NCBI RefSeq assembly: GCF_013035425.1
Contig: NZ_WQHX01000011.1
Coordinates: 33,511-97,510 of the forward strand
Length of the DNA stretch: 64,000 nt
Reading direction: 5' to 3'
Source of the DNA: Ruegeria arenilitoris
GTDB lineage: Bacteria; Pseudomonadota; Alphaproteobacteria; Rhodobacterales; Rhodobacteraceae
Each line of letters opens with the position of its first letter. Within the stretch, counting starts at the first letter, position 1. The notes beneath the pieces were generated by a model. It had not been told where the DNA came from, searched no databases, and saw only the letters and a list, made by a program, of their open reading frames with translations. Positions 1-8,606 of this stretch are shown one piece after another. The position numbers and the translations under genes were made by a program.

Positions 1-2
1 CG

Positions 3-1976
3 ATCCTAACTGCGGCCCGCCAACTTGGGGTGGATTTGGACTCGGTTTGCGGTGGGCGGGGCATTTGCTCAAAATGCCAAATCACGCCGAGCTACGGCGA
101 ATTTCCTAAGCATGGCGTGACCGTATCCCAAGACGCTTTGAGTGATTGGAATGCAGTCGAACAACGTTACGATGACAAGCGCGGGTTGAAACCGGGGCGG
201 CGTCTGGGTTGTCAGGCCTCTGTGCAAGGCGACGTCGTGATCGACGTTCCCCCTGAAAGTCAGGTCCATCGTCAGGTGGTTCGCAAAGCTGCCGCCGCAC
301 GTGCAATCACAATGGACCCAGCCACGCGATTGTATTTCGTTGTGGTGGAAGAACCGGACATGCACTCGCCTACAGGCGATCTGGAAAGGTTAGAGCGCGC
401 GCTTCGCGAACAATGGCACATCGACGCAGTTACTGCCGACGTGTCACTGCTTTCCAAATTGCAACCGGTATTACGAAAGGGAAAATGGGAGGTCACAGTC
501 GCCGTTCATAAAGATCACAAAGGCTCTGTGGCGCGTATTGTGGAAATTTGGCCCGGGCTACACGAAAACGGCCTTTTCGGGCTGGCCATCGACCTCGGCT
601 CAACGACCATCGCTGCACACCTGACCGATCTTGAAACAGGCGAAGTCAAAGCTTCATCAGGTCTCATGAACCCACAGATCCGCTTTGGCGAAGACCTGAT
701 GAGCCGCGTATCTTATGCCATGATGAATCCCGGCGGTGACAAGGAAATGACACGCGCGGTACGGGACGCAATTAATGATCTGACTACATCAATCGCTGAT
801 GAAGCTGGAATAGATGCAACATTGATTGTCGAAACGGTGTTTGTCTGCAACCCGGTCATGCATCATCTGCTGCTTGGTCTGGACCCGGTAGAGCTTGGTC
901 AGGCTCCATTTGCGCTTGCCACTTCAGAAAGCATGTCCTTACCCGCGCAGGAAATGGACCTGATCAACATGAATCCGCGTGCTCAGGTTTATATCCTACC
1001 GTGTATCGCTGGACACGTTGGCGCCGACTGCGCCGCTGTGGCCTTATCCGAAGAACCGGGAAAATCCAGTGATCTTGTTTTGATCGTCGACGTCGGCACA
1101 AATGCCGAAATTCTTTTGGGTAATACTAGCCGTGTTCTAGCCTGTTCTTCACCCACCGGACCCGCCTTTGAAGGGGCGCAAATCAGCTCTGGTCAGCGGG
1201 CCGCGCCAGGAGCCATCGAACGGATTGAGATTGATCCGACAACAAAGGAACCGAGATTTCGGGTCATCGGCTCAGAAAAGTGGTCGGACGAGGAAGGTTT
1301 CGAACTTGATATCGCCACCACCGGAATCACCGGCATCTGCGGGTCAGGAATAATTGAAGCGGTTGCAGAGATGCGTATCGCCGGGCTTTTGGACGAAAGC
1401 GGGCTGATTGGTTCAGCGGCGCAAACCGGTACGGAAAGATGCGTTCCCGAAGGCCGCACTCACTCCTACCTGATTCACGACGCCAGCGCCGAAGGTGGCC
1501 CTAAGATTACAGTGACCCAAGGCGACATTCGAGCCATCCAGCTGGCAAAATCCGCGCTTTATGCCGGTGCGCGTTTGCTCATGGACGAAATGGAGGTCGA
1601 CAAGGTGGACCGTGTAGTTCTGGCTGGCGCTTTTGGTGCGCACATATCGACCAAACACGCGATGGTACTGGGTATGATACCAGACGCACCTTTGGAAAAG
1701 GTCACAAGTGCGGGAAACGCAGCTGGCACTGGGGCGCGGATTGCACTGTGCAACATAGGCTCCAGGGCCGAGATCGAACAGGTCGTACGCGAAATCACCA
1801 AGGTCGAAACAGCGATCGAACCGAAGTTTCAAGACCACTTTGTTGCTGCAAATGCAATACCGCATAAGACCGACCCATTTCCGGAACTTGCCCAAGTTGT
1901 TACCCTGCCTTCTCCGTCATTTAATACCGGCTCGGATGAGGAAAAGTCTGGCCGCCGGAGGCGCAGGAGGTCATAG
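3..1976 (+). CDS. Corrinoid-activation ATPase (RamA/RACE-type ASKHA protein), 5'-partial
   Basis: The frame is open to the left edge, so the real start lies outside the window. The first visible residues (ILTAARQLG) already belong to a plant-type [2Fe-2S] ferredoxin domain with Cys at visible positions 16, 22, 25 and 70, so the GTG at nt 30 would cut that domain and is not the start. An ASKHA/DUF4445-type ATPase follows, with phosphate-loop motif GLAIDLGSTT (about residue 195), DVGTNAEI (about 363) and the adenosine motif VVLAGAFGAH (about 539). Known relatives use ATP to reduce inactive Co(II) corrinoid proteins of methyltransferase systems to Co(I). The end is strikingly basic (RRRRRRS). 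The methyltransferase at 4903-5961 ends with a similar tail, and the C1 genes at 4903-7220 fit a shared demethylation system. The corrinoid protein and substrate methyltransferase are not visible and probably lie to the left. Confidence 0.88.
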   Translation: MLTAARQLGVDLDSVCGGRGICSKCQITPSYGEFPKHGVTVSQDALSDWNAVEQRYDDKRGLKPGRRLGCQASVQGDVVIDVPPESQVHRQVVRKAAAARAITMDPATRLYFVVVEEPDMHSPTGDLERLERALREQWHIDAVTADVSLLSKLQPVLRKGKWEVTVAVHKDHKGSVARIVEIWPGLHENGLFGLAIDLGSTTIAAHLTDLETGEVKASSGLMNPQIRFGEDLMSRVSYAMMNPGGDKEMTRAVRDAINDLTTSIADEAGIDATLIVETVFVCNPVMHHLLLGLDPVELGQAPFALATSESMSLPAQEMDLINMNPRAQVYILPCIAGHVGADCAAVALSEEPGKSSDLVLIVDVGTNAEILLGNTSRVLACSSPTGPAFEGAQISSGQRAAPGAIERIEIDPTTKEPRFRVIGSEKWSDEEGFELDIATTGITGICGSGIIEAVAEMRIAGLLDESGLIGSAAQTGTERCVPEGRTHSYLIHDASAEGGPKITVTQGDIRAIQLAKSALYAGARLLMDEMEVDKVDRVVLAGAFGAHISTKHAMVLGMIPDAPLEKVTSAGNAAGTGARIALCNIGSRAEIEQVVREITKVETAIEPKFQDHFVAANAIPHKTDPFPELAQVVTLPSPSFNTGSDEEKSGRRRRRRS

Positions 1977-2002
1977 TCCACTCACCCAGTGAGGGGAACG
2001 AT

Positions 2003-2854
2003 ATGCAAATCGCAAACGACGACCAAGCCGAGTTTTGGGGAAAGTCTGACATGGGATCCAGATGGTTGACCTTCGAGGATCAACTGGATCACCTTTTGGC
2101 TCCGGTATTGGCACTGGTTCTTGACGAAGCCAACCTGTCGGATGGAATGAAAGTCTTGGACATTGGTTGCGGTACTGGGGCAAGCTCGCTTGCTGCCGCA
2201 AACCTAATCGGGCCCTCCGGCGAGGTGCAAGGTTTGGATATCTCCGAACAATTTCTTGAAAGGGCGCGGTCACGGGCAGAACAGATGCCCAACGTCTCAT
2301 TTAAAGTAACAGATGCACAGGTTGCTGATCTGTCCGAACTGAATTGTGACGCACTAATCTCCCGCTTTGGGGTAATGTTCTTCTCGGATCCCGTGGCAGC
2401 GTTTGCTAACATGGCACAAGGATTGAAACCCGGCGCACGGATAACCTTCGCCGCGTGGGGTAGCCTTTCAGAAAACCCGTGGTTCAAGATACCTCATGTG
2501 GCCGCAGTAAAACACCTTGGCCAACCACCCAAAGTCGATCACAACGCGCCGGGCCCTCTTGCTTTTCATGACAGGGAGCGTGTTGCGAATTTGATGGCCC
2601 AAGCAAGATTAACCGACATTCAGGTCCGACCTGTTCCCCTGACTCTGACTGGACCAGATGACTTAAACGAAGCGGCAAAGCTTTGCACACGTGTGGGTCC
2701 TGCAGCCCGCGTGATCGCGCATTTCGAGGGCACGGACGACGACGTTAAAATCATACAGAGCAGCGTTGCAAACGCTTTTGCGAGCTATCATTCTGCAAAT
2801 GGAACACGCGTTCCTGCTGTCATCAACTTGCTTCAGGCCCGACGCGCAGAATAA
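2003..2854 (+). CDS. Class I SAM-dependent methyltransferase
   Basis: A 283-residue protein with a methyltransferase-11/25-type Rossmann fold. Motif I VLDIGCGTG lies near residue 49, the acidic ribose-binding loop GLDISE near 74, and a motif IV region ending in SRFGVMFFSDP near 115. It should transfer a methyl group from S-adenosylmethionine to a small molecule; the substrate cannot be read from the sequence. The start is ATG preceded by GAGGGG at a good distance. It begins 26 nt after the corrinoid-activation gene and is probably co-transcribed. No membrane segment or signal peptide is visible, so it is cytoplasmic. Confidence 0.85.
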   Translation: MQIANDDQAEFWGKSDMGSRWLTFEDQLDHLLAPVLALVLDEANLSDGMKVLDIGCGTGASSLAAANLIGPSGEVQGLDISEQFLERARSRAEQMPNVSFKVTDAQVADLSELNCDALISRFGVMFFSDPVAAFANMAQGLKPGARITFAAWGSLSENPWFKIPHVAAVKHLGQPPKVDHNAPGPLAFHDRERVANLMAQARLTDIQVRPVPLTLTGPDDLNEAAKLCTRVGPAARVIAHFEGTDDDVKIIQSSVANAFASYHSANGTRVPAVINLLQARRAE

Positions 2855-2952
2855 CTGGTGGGTTCGCGTCAGCGGACGCGGTGCCTTTTGCCAATCGCAA
2901 AGGTTAGACTTCACTTGCAACAGAGCCTGACAAGGCTTCACTGCCTTGAGGC

Positions 2953-3867
2953 CTATTCGGTCCGTGCACGAAGGCTATCAATTAAATCCTGTTCACCATC
3001 CAATGCATGCCCCGCAGCATCGAGCGTTTTGTGGTCCAAAACCTGAGGGCTGAGGTCAACCCCTTCGGAAAACCTTGCTACAATAGCCTTCATAGCTTCG
3101 ATCCTGGCATACCGTTTGTTATTCCCCGCAATAACTTGCCAAGGAGCAAAGTCCGTCGAGGTTCGCGCCAACATTTCATCCACCGCCGTTTCAGTTTCCG
3201 CCCATTTTTCTCGGTTTCGGAAATCCTCGTACGTTAGCTTCCAACGCTTAAGAGGGTTACGCAATCGCTCTGTAAAACGATCCATCTGCTCATCAGCAGA
3301 GATATGAAAAAACAACTTCACAATGCGCGTATCGTCAGCAACCAACATGCGCTCGAAATCGTTGATTTCTCGATAGGCATCGCGCCATCTATGTTCAGGT
3401 GTCAGATTCTCTATCCGTTCCACCAAAACGCGGCCGTACCAACTGCGGTCAAATGCAGAAATTGCTCCCTGAGGGGGTAATCGCTCCCAAAACCGTAACA
3501 AATAGTGGCGATTCAAGTAATAATTTCGTGGGGCCCCGATTGGCCAGACCTTAAAGCTGCGAGGGTCAAGGGCCTGACTGATCCGCCGGATCGCTCCACC
3601 TTTTCCTGCTGCATCCCAGCCTTCCAATACGATCACACCTTTTAGACCATGAAACAAAAAGGCTTGCTGAATTCGCGCCAGCACCGCTTGCAAGTCGATC
3701 AGTTGTTCGAAATATTCTTTTTTTCCCAGTCTTTTAGAAAGGTCCGCATCCGACAATCTCGGAGGGCGTGTTTTTTGCATGACAGCCACCGTTTTTTTCG
3801 CCGCGCGTTGTTTTAGTGTTCCCTGATTGATCGAGTTTGGCAATAATCGGGGGCGGAACTGCGACAA
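2953..3867 (-). CDS. Polyphosphate kinase 2 (PPK2) family protein
   Basis: A one-domain PPK2 of 304 residues, which transfers phosphate between polyphosphate and nucleotides. The Walker A loop GWDAAGKGG is at 83-91, the Walker B region FDRSWYGRVLVER starts with Asp140, and the lid region with several Arg and Lys follows near residues 195-220. The length matches single-domain PPK2 enzymes; which nucleotide it prefers cannot be decided here. The N-terminal 35 residues are basic and variable, and a second Met (residue 30) is an alternative start. It converges with the methyltransferase gene on the other strand and is followed upstream by the VOC gene in the same direction, only 14 nt away. Confidence 0.9.
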   Translation of the reverse strand: MSQFRPRLLPNSINQGTLKQRAAKKTVAVMQKTRPPRLSDADLSKRLGKKEYFEQLIDLQAVLARIQQAFLFHGLKGVIVLEGWDAAGKGGAIRRISQALDPRSFKVWPIGAPRNYYLNRHYLLRFWERLPPQGAISAFDRSWYGRVLVERIENLTPEHRWRDAYREINDFERMLVADDTRIVKLFFHISADEQMDRFTERLRNPLKRWKLTYEDFRNREKWAETETAVDEMLARTSTDFAPWQVIAGNNKRYARIEAMKAIVARFSEGVDLSPQVLDHKTLDAAGHALDGEQDLIDSLRARTE

Positions 3868-3881
3868 TTTGGGCGAGGCTA

Positions 3882-4256
3882 TCAGCCTTGACTTAGGTCT
3901 TGCGCCAGCATCAACGCATTTTCATCGGGATCATAGAAAGTTGCAGTGCTGACCATGCCCTCAATAGTTTCTGTTGCACCATCAAACCGCACGCCTTCTG
4001 ACTCAAGTGCTCTGCGCGCCGTCGCAATGTCAGCCACGCCAAAGACAGGAACGGAATTACCCGGCGAAGGCACAGACTGTTCCCCCAGCCCCAAGGTTAC
4101 GCCCGGAGTCTTTGTCTGCATCTCGCTCCAGCCGACTTCATCAATGTCATGGATCAATTCAAATCCAAGTTTAGAGCTATACCATTCCGCGCTCAGGTGT
4201 CGGTCACGTACGGAAATCGCAAGCGTTATTGTATTTTCAAGAGAAACAAGCGCCAT
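3882..4256 (-). CDS. VOC/glyoxalase-like protein
   Basis: A 124-residue single-domain vicinal-oxygen-chelate protein. It has the paired beta-alpha-beta-beta-beta pattern, with AISVRDRHLSAEWYSSKLGF at the start of the first half, VFGVADIATARRAL opening the second and a metal-ligand-type FYDPDENALML at the end. I chose the ATG at 4256, with AAAGGA just upstream, over a further upstream ATG that would overlap the divergent regulator. Family members are lyases, dioxygenases or resistance proteins, and no substrate can be assigned. It is divergent from the HxlR-type regulator, which makes it that regulator's likely target. Confidence 0.8.
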   Translation of the reverse strand: MALVSLENTITLAISVRDRHLSAEWYSSKLGFELIHDIDEVGWSEMQTKTPGVTLGLGEQSVPSPGNSVPVFGVADIATARRALESEGVRFDGATETIEGMVSTATFYDPDENALMLAQDLSQG

Positions 4257-4296
4257 TGAACTTTCCTTTGTTCTAAAAATACAGTTACTATACTTT
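4257..4296. promoter_or_regulatory. Divergent promoter/operator between VOC gene and HxlR regulator
   Basis: Only 40 bp separate the two start codons. A -10-like TATACT at 4289-4294 sits directly before the regulator's ATG, so that mRNA would have almost no leader. An imperfect dyad AGTTACTATACT covers the same bases. This is the natural place for autoregulation by the HxlR protein. The promoter is inferred from position and base pattern only. Confidence 0.4.
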
Positions 4297-4833
4297 ATGG
4301 ACACAAAAACGCTTGTCAACCTGACTTCCCGGGCCTGGTCACTGAACATTCTGGCACTTCTGCATTCTGGCGTTCCCGGTCGTCAGGCGCCTTTATTGGA
4401 GGCTACGCCAGCTAGCAGAACATCATTTTCAGCGAGCCTTGATCACCTTGTTCAACTCAAACTGATTGAAAGAAACCCCGGTCACGGCCACCCATTGCGG
4501 CCCGAATTTCGCCTAACCCCAGCTGGAAGAGAAGCTGCAATTATAGCTCACAGAATTATGGCTGCGGTTCCGGATGACAAAGAGCTCGCATTGCTACGGC
4601 GCAACTGGACAGTACCAATATTAGCCCTTGTCAAAAAACCTAAACGCTTTTCGATTCTGAAGTCGGATTTAGCACCTATTACTGACCGGGCACTTTCAAA
4701 CTCGCTACATCAGCTGGAAGATCGAAATTGGGTCAAGCGCGAGATTGAATTGTCAGCACGAGCGCCCTTCCCCACTTATTGCGCTGCAAACAAAGGTGCC
4801 GATATCAATCACGCCATAGCCCTGAGAGGATAA
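4297..4833 (+). CDS. Tandem HxlR-type transcriptional regulator
   Basis: A 178-residue DNA-binding protein that appears to carry two HxlR-like winged-helix units in one chain. The first (residues 1-80) contains SRAWSLNILALLHSG and FSASLDHLVQLKLIER. The second (about 92-165) contains RRNWTVPILALVKKPKRFS and ALSNSLHQLEDRNWVKRE. HxlR regulators usually have about 100-130 residues and act as dimers, so this may be an internally duplicated, pseudo-dimeric form. The start is the ATG at 4297, leaving 40 bp to the divergent VOC gene; a longer frame upstream runs antisense through that gene and is ignored. A strong terminator lies 30 nt past the stop. Confidence 0.75.
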   Translation: MDTKTLVNLTSRAWSLNILALLHSGVPGRQAPLLEATPASRTSFSASLDHLVQLKLIERNPGHGHPLRPEFRLTPAGREAAIIAHRIMAAVPDDKELALLRRNWTVPILALVKKPKRFSILKSDLAPITDRALSNSLHQLEDRNWVKREIELSARAPFPTYCAANKGADINHAIALRG

Positions 4834-4861
4834 ATTACGGAACCGAAAACTTGCAGAACAG

Positions 4862-4890
4862 AAAAAGGCCGGGACTAAGCCCGGCCTTTT
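4862..4890. terminator. Bidirectional rho-independent terminator
   Basis: A perfect 7-bp GC stem GGCCGGG/CCCGGCC (4867-4873 with 4880-4886, loop ACTAAG) is flanked by five A on the left and four T on the right, so it can stop transcription both ways. It sits between the converging regulator gene (ends 4833) and the corrinoid methyltransferase gene (ends 4903). Confidence 0.9.
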
Positions 4891-4902
4891 CGGTCTCAAA
4901 TT

Positions 4903-5961
4903 TCATCCGGCACGTCGTCGACGGCCACCTCCGCGGCGTCCTCCGCCTGCCGCTCCTGCTTCGTCAGGAGATTTGTTGAACCTGATCCACTCGCCACCGT
5001 GAGGGTCATTGTTGGTCAGCAGGTTGGCTGCGCGGATTGCCTCCATCTCTTTTCCCACACGGGGCATGGTCGATCCCAGACCAAACAGCTGGCAGAAAGT
5101 TTCGTCGTCCATATCAGGTGGCAAAATCACACCTTTGGCTTCGACCTCGGCCTTCTTCTCGGCCAGCTTCTTGGGGCCAACAGGCAGTGCAACCGGATTC
5201 ATAATCGCGGACGTCATGCCGGCTCCCATCGCCATTGGCAGGAATGCATTGTTAATGCCATGGCGGTTGGGCAATCCAAATGAAATGTTGGATGCACCAC
5301 AAGTGGTGTTCACACCCAGTTCTTCACGCAAACGTCGAACCAATGCAAAAACTTGCAGACCTGCCGTAGCCATTGCACCAATAGGCATAACAAGCGGGTC
5401 AACAACGATGTCATGCGCAGGAATTCCAAAGTCGGCAGCGCGTTCAACAATTTTCTTGGCTACATCAAAGCGCACGTTCGGGTCTTCGGATATTCCGGTG
5501 TCGTCGTTTGATATTGCAACAACAGGAACGTTGAATTTTTTTACCAGCGGAAGAACCAATTCAAGGCGCTCTTCTTCACCAGTAACTGAGTTCAAGAGTG
5601 GACGGCCCTCAGCCGCCTCAAGGCCAGCTTCCAACGCGCCCGGCACCGAGCTGTCGATGCAGAGCGGAACCTCAACCAAACCCTGCACCAGCTCGACGAT
5701 CTTGCGCATCAGCGGTGGCTCGGTTTCGTTCGGGTTGGGGTTCGAATTATAAACAACGCCCGCGTTGATATCCAGCACGGTCGCGCCTGCCGCCACCTGA
5801 GCCAGCGCGTCTTTCTCAACTGTCGAGAAATCGCCCGCTTCCAGTTCGGCAGCCAATTTCTTTCGGCCAGTTGGGTTGATGCGTTCACCTATGACGCAGA
5901 AAGGTTCGTCAAAGCCGAGAATGGCTGTTTTTGTCTTAGATTCGACGACTGTACGGGTCAT
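4903..5961 (-). CDS. Methyltetrahydrofolate:corrinoid methyltransferase (MtgA/MtvA-like pterin-binding protein)
   Basis: A 352-residue pterin-binding TIM-barrel protein. FCVIGERINPTGRKKLAAEL (about 21-40) and the conserved DINAG (about 65) are typical of methyltetrahydrofolate-binding enzymes. CIDSS near residue 101, VVDPLVMPIG near 187 and GASNISFGLP near 222 complete the pterin pocket. It would move a methyl group from a corrinoid protein to tetrahydrofolate during demethylation of a methylated substrate such as a betaine or methylamine; which one is not shown here. The last 20 residues are Gly/Arg-rich (GGGRRGGGRRRRAG), like the tail of the corrinoid-activation protein. It is the last gene of a three-gene operon, its AAGGA ribosome site overlapping the end of the MetF-like gene. 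Confidence 0.88.
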   Translation of the reverse strand: MTRTVVESKTKTAILGFDEPFCVIGERINPTGRKKLAAELEAGDFSTVEKDALAQVAAGATVLDINAGVVYNSNPNPNETEPPLMRKIVELVQGLVEVPLCIDSSVPGALEAGLEAAEGRPLLNSVTGEEERLELVLPLVKKFNVPVVAISNDDTGISEDPNVRFDVAKKIVERAADFGIPAHDIVVDPLVMPIGAMATAGLQVFALVRRLREELGVNTTCGASNISFGLPNRHGINNAFLPMAMGAGMTSAIMNPVALPVGPKKLAEKKAEVEAKGVILPPDMDDETFCQLFGLGSTMPRVGKEMEAIRAANLLTNNDPHGGEWIRFNKSPDEAGAAGGGRRGGGRRRRAG

Positions 5962-5970
5962 GTCTGGTCC

Positions 5971-6897
5971 TTAGGAGTTCACGGGCTTCGCAGAAGCGCC
6001 GCCATTTTCGATTGCCCAGTTGGCATTTGTCTTAATTCCGCCAAGTGGGAAGAAGTGCACGTTGGTAACGTTAAAGTCTGGATTTGCCGCTTTGTGATTG
6101 GCCAACTCAGTCAACACTTCAGTCGGCTCGTAAGGCAGCAACAGTTTGGACACGTCCATAGCGCGTTTTTGCAGGACCTTCAGCGATGGTCCAACTCCGC
6201 AGGCAATAGCGAATTTTATAAGCGTCTGCAGCTTGGCTGGACCCGCGATACCGATGTGGATAGGCAAATCAATGCCCGCCGCCATCAGGCCGTCTGCCCA
6301 CTCAATGATTGGCTTGGCATCAAAAGCAAATTGGGTGGCCAGTGCCATTTCTGCGTCCGTCGTTTCGCTGAACTTTTGCTTCCAACGCAACGCGTCGTTA
6401 ACGTTTGTTGTTGAACCGTCAGGATCAATATCCTTATTGCCTTCTGGGTGACCAGCAACGTGCAAACGCTTGAACCCAGCTTTGTCAAACAAGCCGGTTT
6501 CCAGCAACTGCATGGAACTGTCAAAATCGCCGTGCGGCTTGGCAACACCGCCAGCCAACAACAGCGCCTGATCTACGCCCGCTTCGCCCTGGTACATGGA
6601 TATCCAGTTTTCCAGCGTAGCCGCATCTTTGATGATCCGCGCGGGAAAATGCGGCATCACTGGATACCCTTCGTCGGCGATACGCTTGGCTGTTTTGACC
6701 ATATCCTCAATCGGGGTACCTTCGATGTGGGCTATATAGACACGGGTCCCGATGGGCAGCAAAGCGCGAAAATCCTCCACCTTTTCAGCAGTACGCGGCA
6801 TCACTTCAATCGAATAGCCTTGCAAAAAGGCTTCGACGGTCGGGTTCACTGGGGCTTTTTCGGCCACATCACGTTTCTTGAAGTTCAGCAAAGCCAT
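5971..6897 (-). CDS. MetF-like methylenetetrahydrofolate reductase
   Basis: A 308-residue TIM-barrel protein of the methylenetetrahydrofolate reductase type. Features that fit are RVYIAHIEG near residue 55, ALLLAGGVAKPHG near 114, LHVAGHPEGN near 143 and a C-terminal VTNVHFFPLGG. In this gene context it would probably work in the oxidative direction, turning methyl-H4folate from corrinoid demethylation into methylene-H4folate. I chose the ATG at 6897 because GGGAGG lies 6 nt upstream; an ATG 12 codons earlier would overlap the preceding gene by 10 nt and has no such site. It is 9 nt from the methyltransferase gene. Confidence 0.82.
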   Translation of the reverse strand: MALLNFKKRDVAEKAPVNPTVEAFLQGYSIEVMPRTAEKVEDFRALLPIGTRVYIAHIEGTPIEDMVKTAKRIADEGYPVMPHFPARIIKDAATLENWISMYQGEAGVDQALLLAGGVAKPHGDFDSSMQLLETGLFDKAGFKRLHVAGHPEGNKDIDPDGSTTNVNDALRWKQKFSETTDAEMALATQFAFDAKPIIEWADGLMAAGIDLPIHIGIAGPAKLQTLIKFAIACGVGPSLKVLQKRAMDVSKLLLPYEPTEVLTELANHKAANPDFNVTNVHFFPLGGIKTNANWAIENGGASAKPVNS

Positions 6898-6923
6898 TGC
6901 GGCCTCCCATAGCTGTTTCGGGC

Positions 6924-7220
6924 TCATGCCCAACCGTCATTGGCGATCAGCAACTTGATACGGTCCTGATCATACTCTGTTTCCAAACGCACGGCTTCTG
7001 CCTCAGCAATTTCTGACGGGTCGCCTTCGACCTCGAAAGGCTCGGCCTTGCGCCACTCAGCTAGGTAGGCATCGCTGTCCTTGGCGTTCACCTTCATGGC
7101 CGCGCGATCGATCGCCTGCTCAAACCGCTCCTCTAACTGCCGCTTGGCGCCTCGTCGACCTTTGCCAACGATGACCTGAGCGGGAATGTCGCGCCAAAAA
7201 ACAATGGTGACGTCAGGCAT
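6924..7220 (-). CDS. Virulence-factor-family small protein (PF13769 type), linked to C1 genes
   Basis: A 98-residue acidic, soluble protein beginning MPDVTIVFWRDIPAQVIVGK, with a basic GKGRRGAKRQLEERFEQAID segment and no signal peptide or membrane helix. I recognise the WRDIPAQV..GRRGAKR pattern of the family named virulence factor; the name says nothing about its chemistry. AGGAGGAA precedes the ATG. It is the first gene of the operon with the MetF-like and methyltetrahydrofolate:corrinoid methyltransferase genes, so a role in this C1 system (assembly, protein contact or regulation) is more likely than virulence. The function is unknown. Confidence 0.65.
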   Translation of the reverse strand: MPDVTIVFWRDIPAQVIVGKGRRGAKRQLEERFEQAIDRAAMKVNAKDSDAYLAEWRKAEPFEVEGDPSEIAEAEAVRLETEYDQDRIKLLIANDGWA

Positions 7221-7458
7221 TGCCTTTGATTCCTCCTAACCAGATGGACAGTTTCTAGACTTCTATGTGGGCGCAAGTCGGTCGGTTTTCGACACACGGC
7301 GCATTTCCAGCGACCTTTTGCCTTCTGAAGATGTTGTAGCTTTAAAGGCCAGAGCGCCGAATCCGAACATCAAAATTCTAATGACCTTAATGAGCGTCTT
7401 GCGTGATCGAATTGCGCCACCTATGGTCGGGGTAACTTGAAAATCGGAGGGCGTGACC

Positions 7459-8571
7459 ATGGCGCCCAAGCGTCCCAAAGGTGCGGGCGCGTTCCCGAAG
7501 GCGGTCGAAAGCCCCGCGCCGGCAAGGCCCGATCCAGATGCATTGTATGCGGCGCTGGATTTGGGAACAAATAGCTGCCGCATGTTGATAGCCCAGCCCA
7601 AGGGCAGCGGGTTCCATGTGGTAGACAGTTTTTCCAAGTCCGTGCAACTGGGCGCGGGTTTGGAACGCACCGGACGATTGTCGCGGGCGTCCATGTCCCG
7701 CACCGTTCAGGCATTGCGAATATGCCAACAAAAACTCAAACGGAACAAAGTTCGACGGATGCGCTTGGTTGCGACAGAAGCGTGCCGTCGCGCCAAGAAT
7801 GCGCGCGATTTCATTCGGCAAGTCAAACGTGAAACCGGCCTTACGCTGGAAATCATACAACCCGAAGAAGAGGCGCGTCTTGCCGTCATTTCCTGCGCCC
7901 CGCTGGTTTCAACCAAGACCGAGCAGTTGCTTGTTGTGGACATCGGCGGCGGTTCAACCGAATTGGTTTGGATTGACATATCGTCAGTACCGCGCCGGGA
8001 TCGACCAGCAGCTATTATGCGGCTTCATAACGGTTTTCACTTAGCAGAAAGTCCGTTTCCTGCAGCTAAAGTGGTGGATTGGATCAGTGTCCCACTCGGC
8101 GTTGCAACGTTGCGAGACCAATTTAATGACGTTGAGGACGATTCGGCCCGGTTCGCCCTGATGAGTTGGTTTTTCGAAGAAAATCTTGCTGATTTTGCAC
8201 CCTATAAAGACGAACAAGCACGCGAAGGTTTCCAGATCGTAGGTACAAGTGGAACCGTCACAACAGTTGCTGCCTCGCATTTGGGCCTCAAACGATATGA
8301 CCGGACCAAAGTTGACGGGTTGCGTATGACAAGTGATCAGATAGATAAGGTAATTCGGGGATATCTGGAGCTTGGCCCTCACGGGCGTCGTCGCGATCCC
8401 CGAATTGGTGATGATCGCCAAGCGCTGATAATGTCTGGCTCTGCGATACTGCAAGCGCTTCTAAGGTGTTGGCCTACTGATCGTCTTTCCGTTGCGGACC
8501 GCGGTTTGCGTGAGGGTCTTCTTTACGCTCAAATGAGCGCGGACGGCGTTTTGGAAGACGGACCGTTCTGA
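7459..8571 (+). CDS. Ppx/GppA phosphatase family protein
   Basis: A 370-residue member of the exopolyphosphatase / pppGpp phosphatase family (ASKHA fold). Visible are ALDLGTNSCRMLIA (about 31-44), RLVATEACRRAKN (about 105), the phosphate-binding VVDIGGGSTELVW (about 158) and GTSGTVTTVAASHLGL (about 260). It hydrolyses polyphosphate or guanosine pentaphosphate; the family does not allow a firm choice. I start at the ATG 7459, with CGGAGG 8 nt upstream, rather than at the GTG two codons earlier. In-frame length fits the short form without the extra C-terminal HD domain. Confidence 0.88.
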   Translation: MAPKRPKGAGAFPKAVESPAPARPDPDALYAALDLGTNSCRMLIAQPKGSGFHVVDSFSKSVQLGAGLERTGRLSRASMSRTVQALRICQQKLKRNKVRRMRLVATEACRRAKNARDFIRQVKRETGLTLEIIQPEEEARLAVISCAPLVSTKTEQLLVVDIGGGSTELVWIDISSVPRRDRPAAIMRLHNGFHLAESPFPAAKVVDWISVPLGVATLRDQFNDVEDDSARFALMSWFFEENLADFAPYKDEQAREGFQIVGTSGTVTTVAASHLGLKRYDRTKVDGLRMTSDQIDKVIRGYLELGPHGRRRDPRIGDDRQALIMSGSAILQALLRCWPTDRLSVADRGLREGLLYAQMSADGVLEDGPF

Positions 8572-8606
8572 GACTAAGGATTTTGAACGATACTCAGGCG
8601 AGCAAA

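Noticed and set aside
3946..4296. Upstream extension of the HxlR regulator
   Set aside because: It runs antisense through the VOC gene. The ATG at 4297 gives a normal HxlR start.
5009..5752. Long plus-strand frame of 247 codons
   Set aside because: It is antisense to the well-supported methyl-H4folate:corrinoid methyltransferase gene and its translation has no recognisable pattern, so it is a shadow frame.
7221..7458. Possible cobalamin riboswitch between the C1 operon and the Ppx/GppA gene
   Set aside because: The space was checked because of the corrinoid genes. I see no conserved B12-box-like sequence or large multi-stem fold, only ordinary divergent leader sequence.
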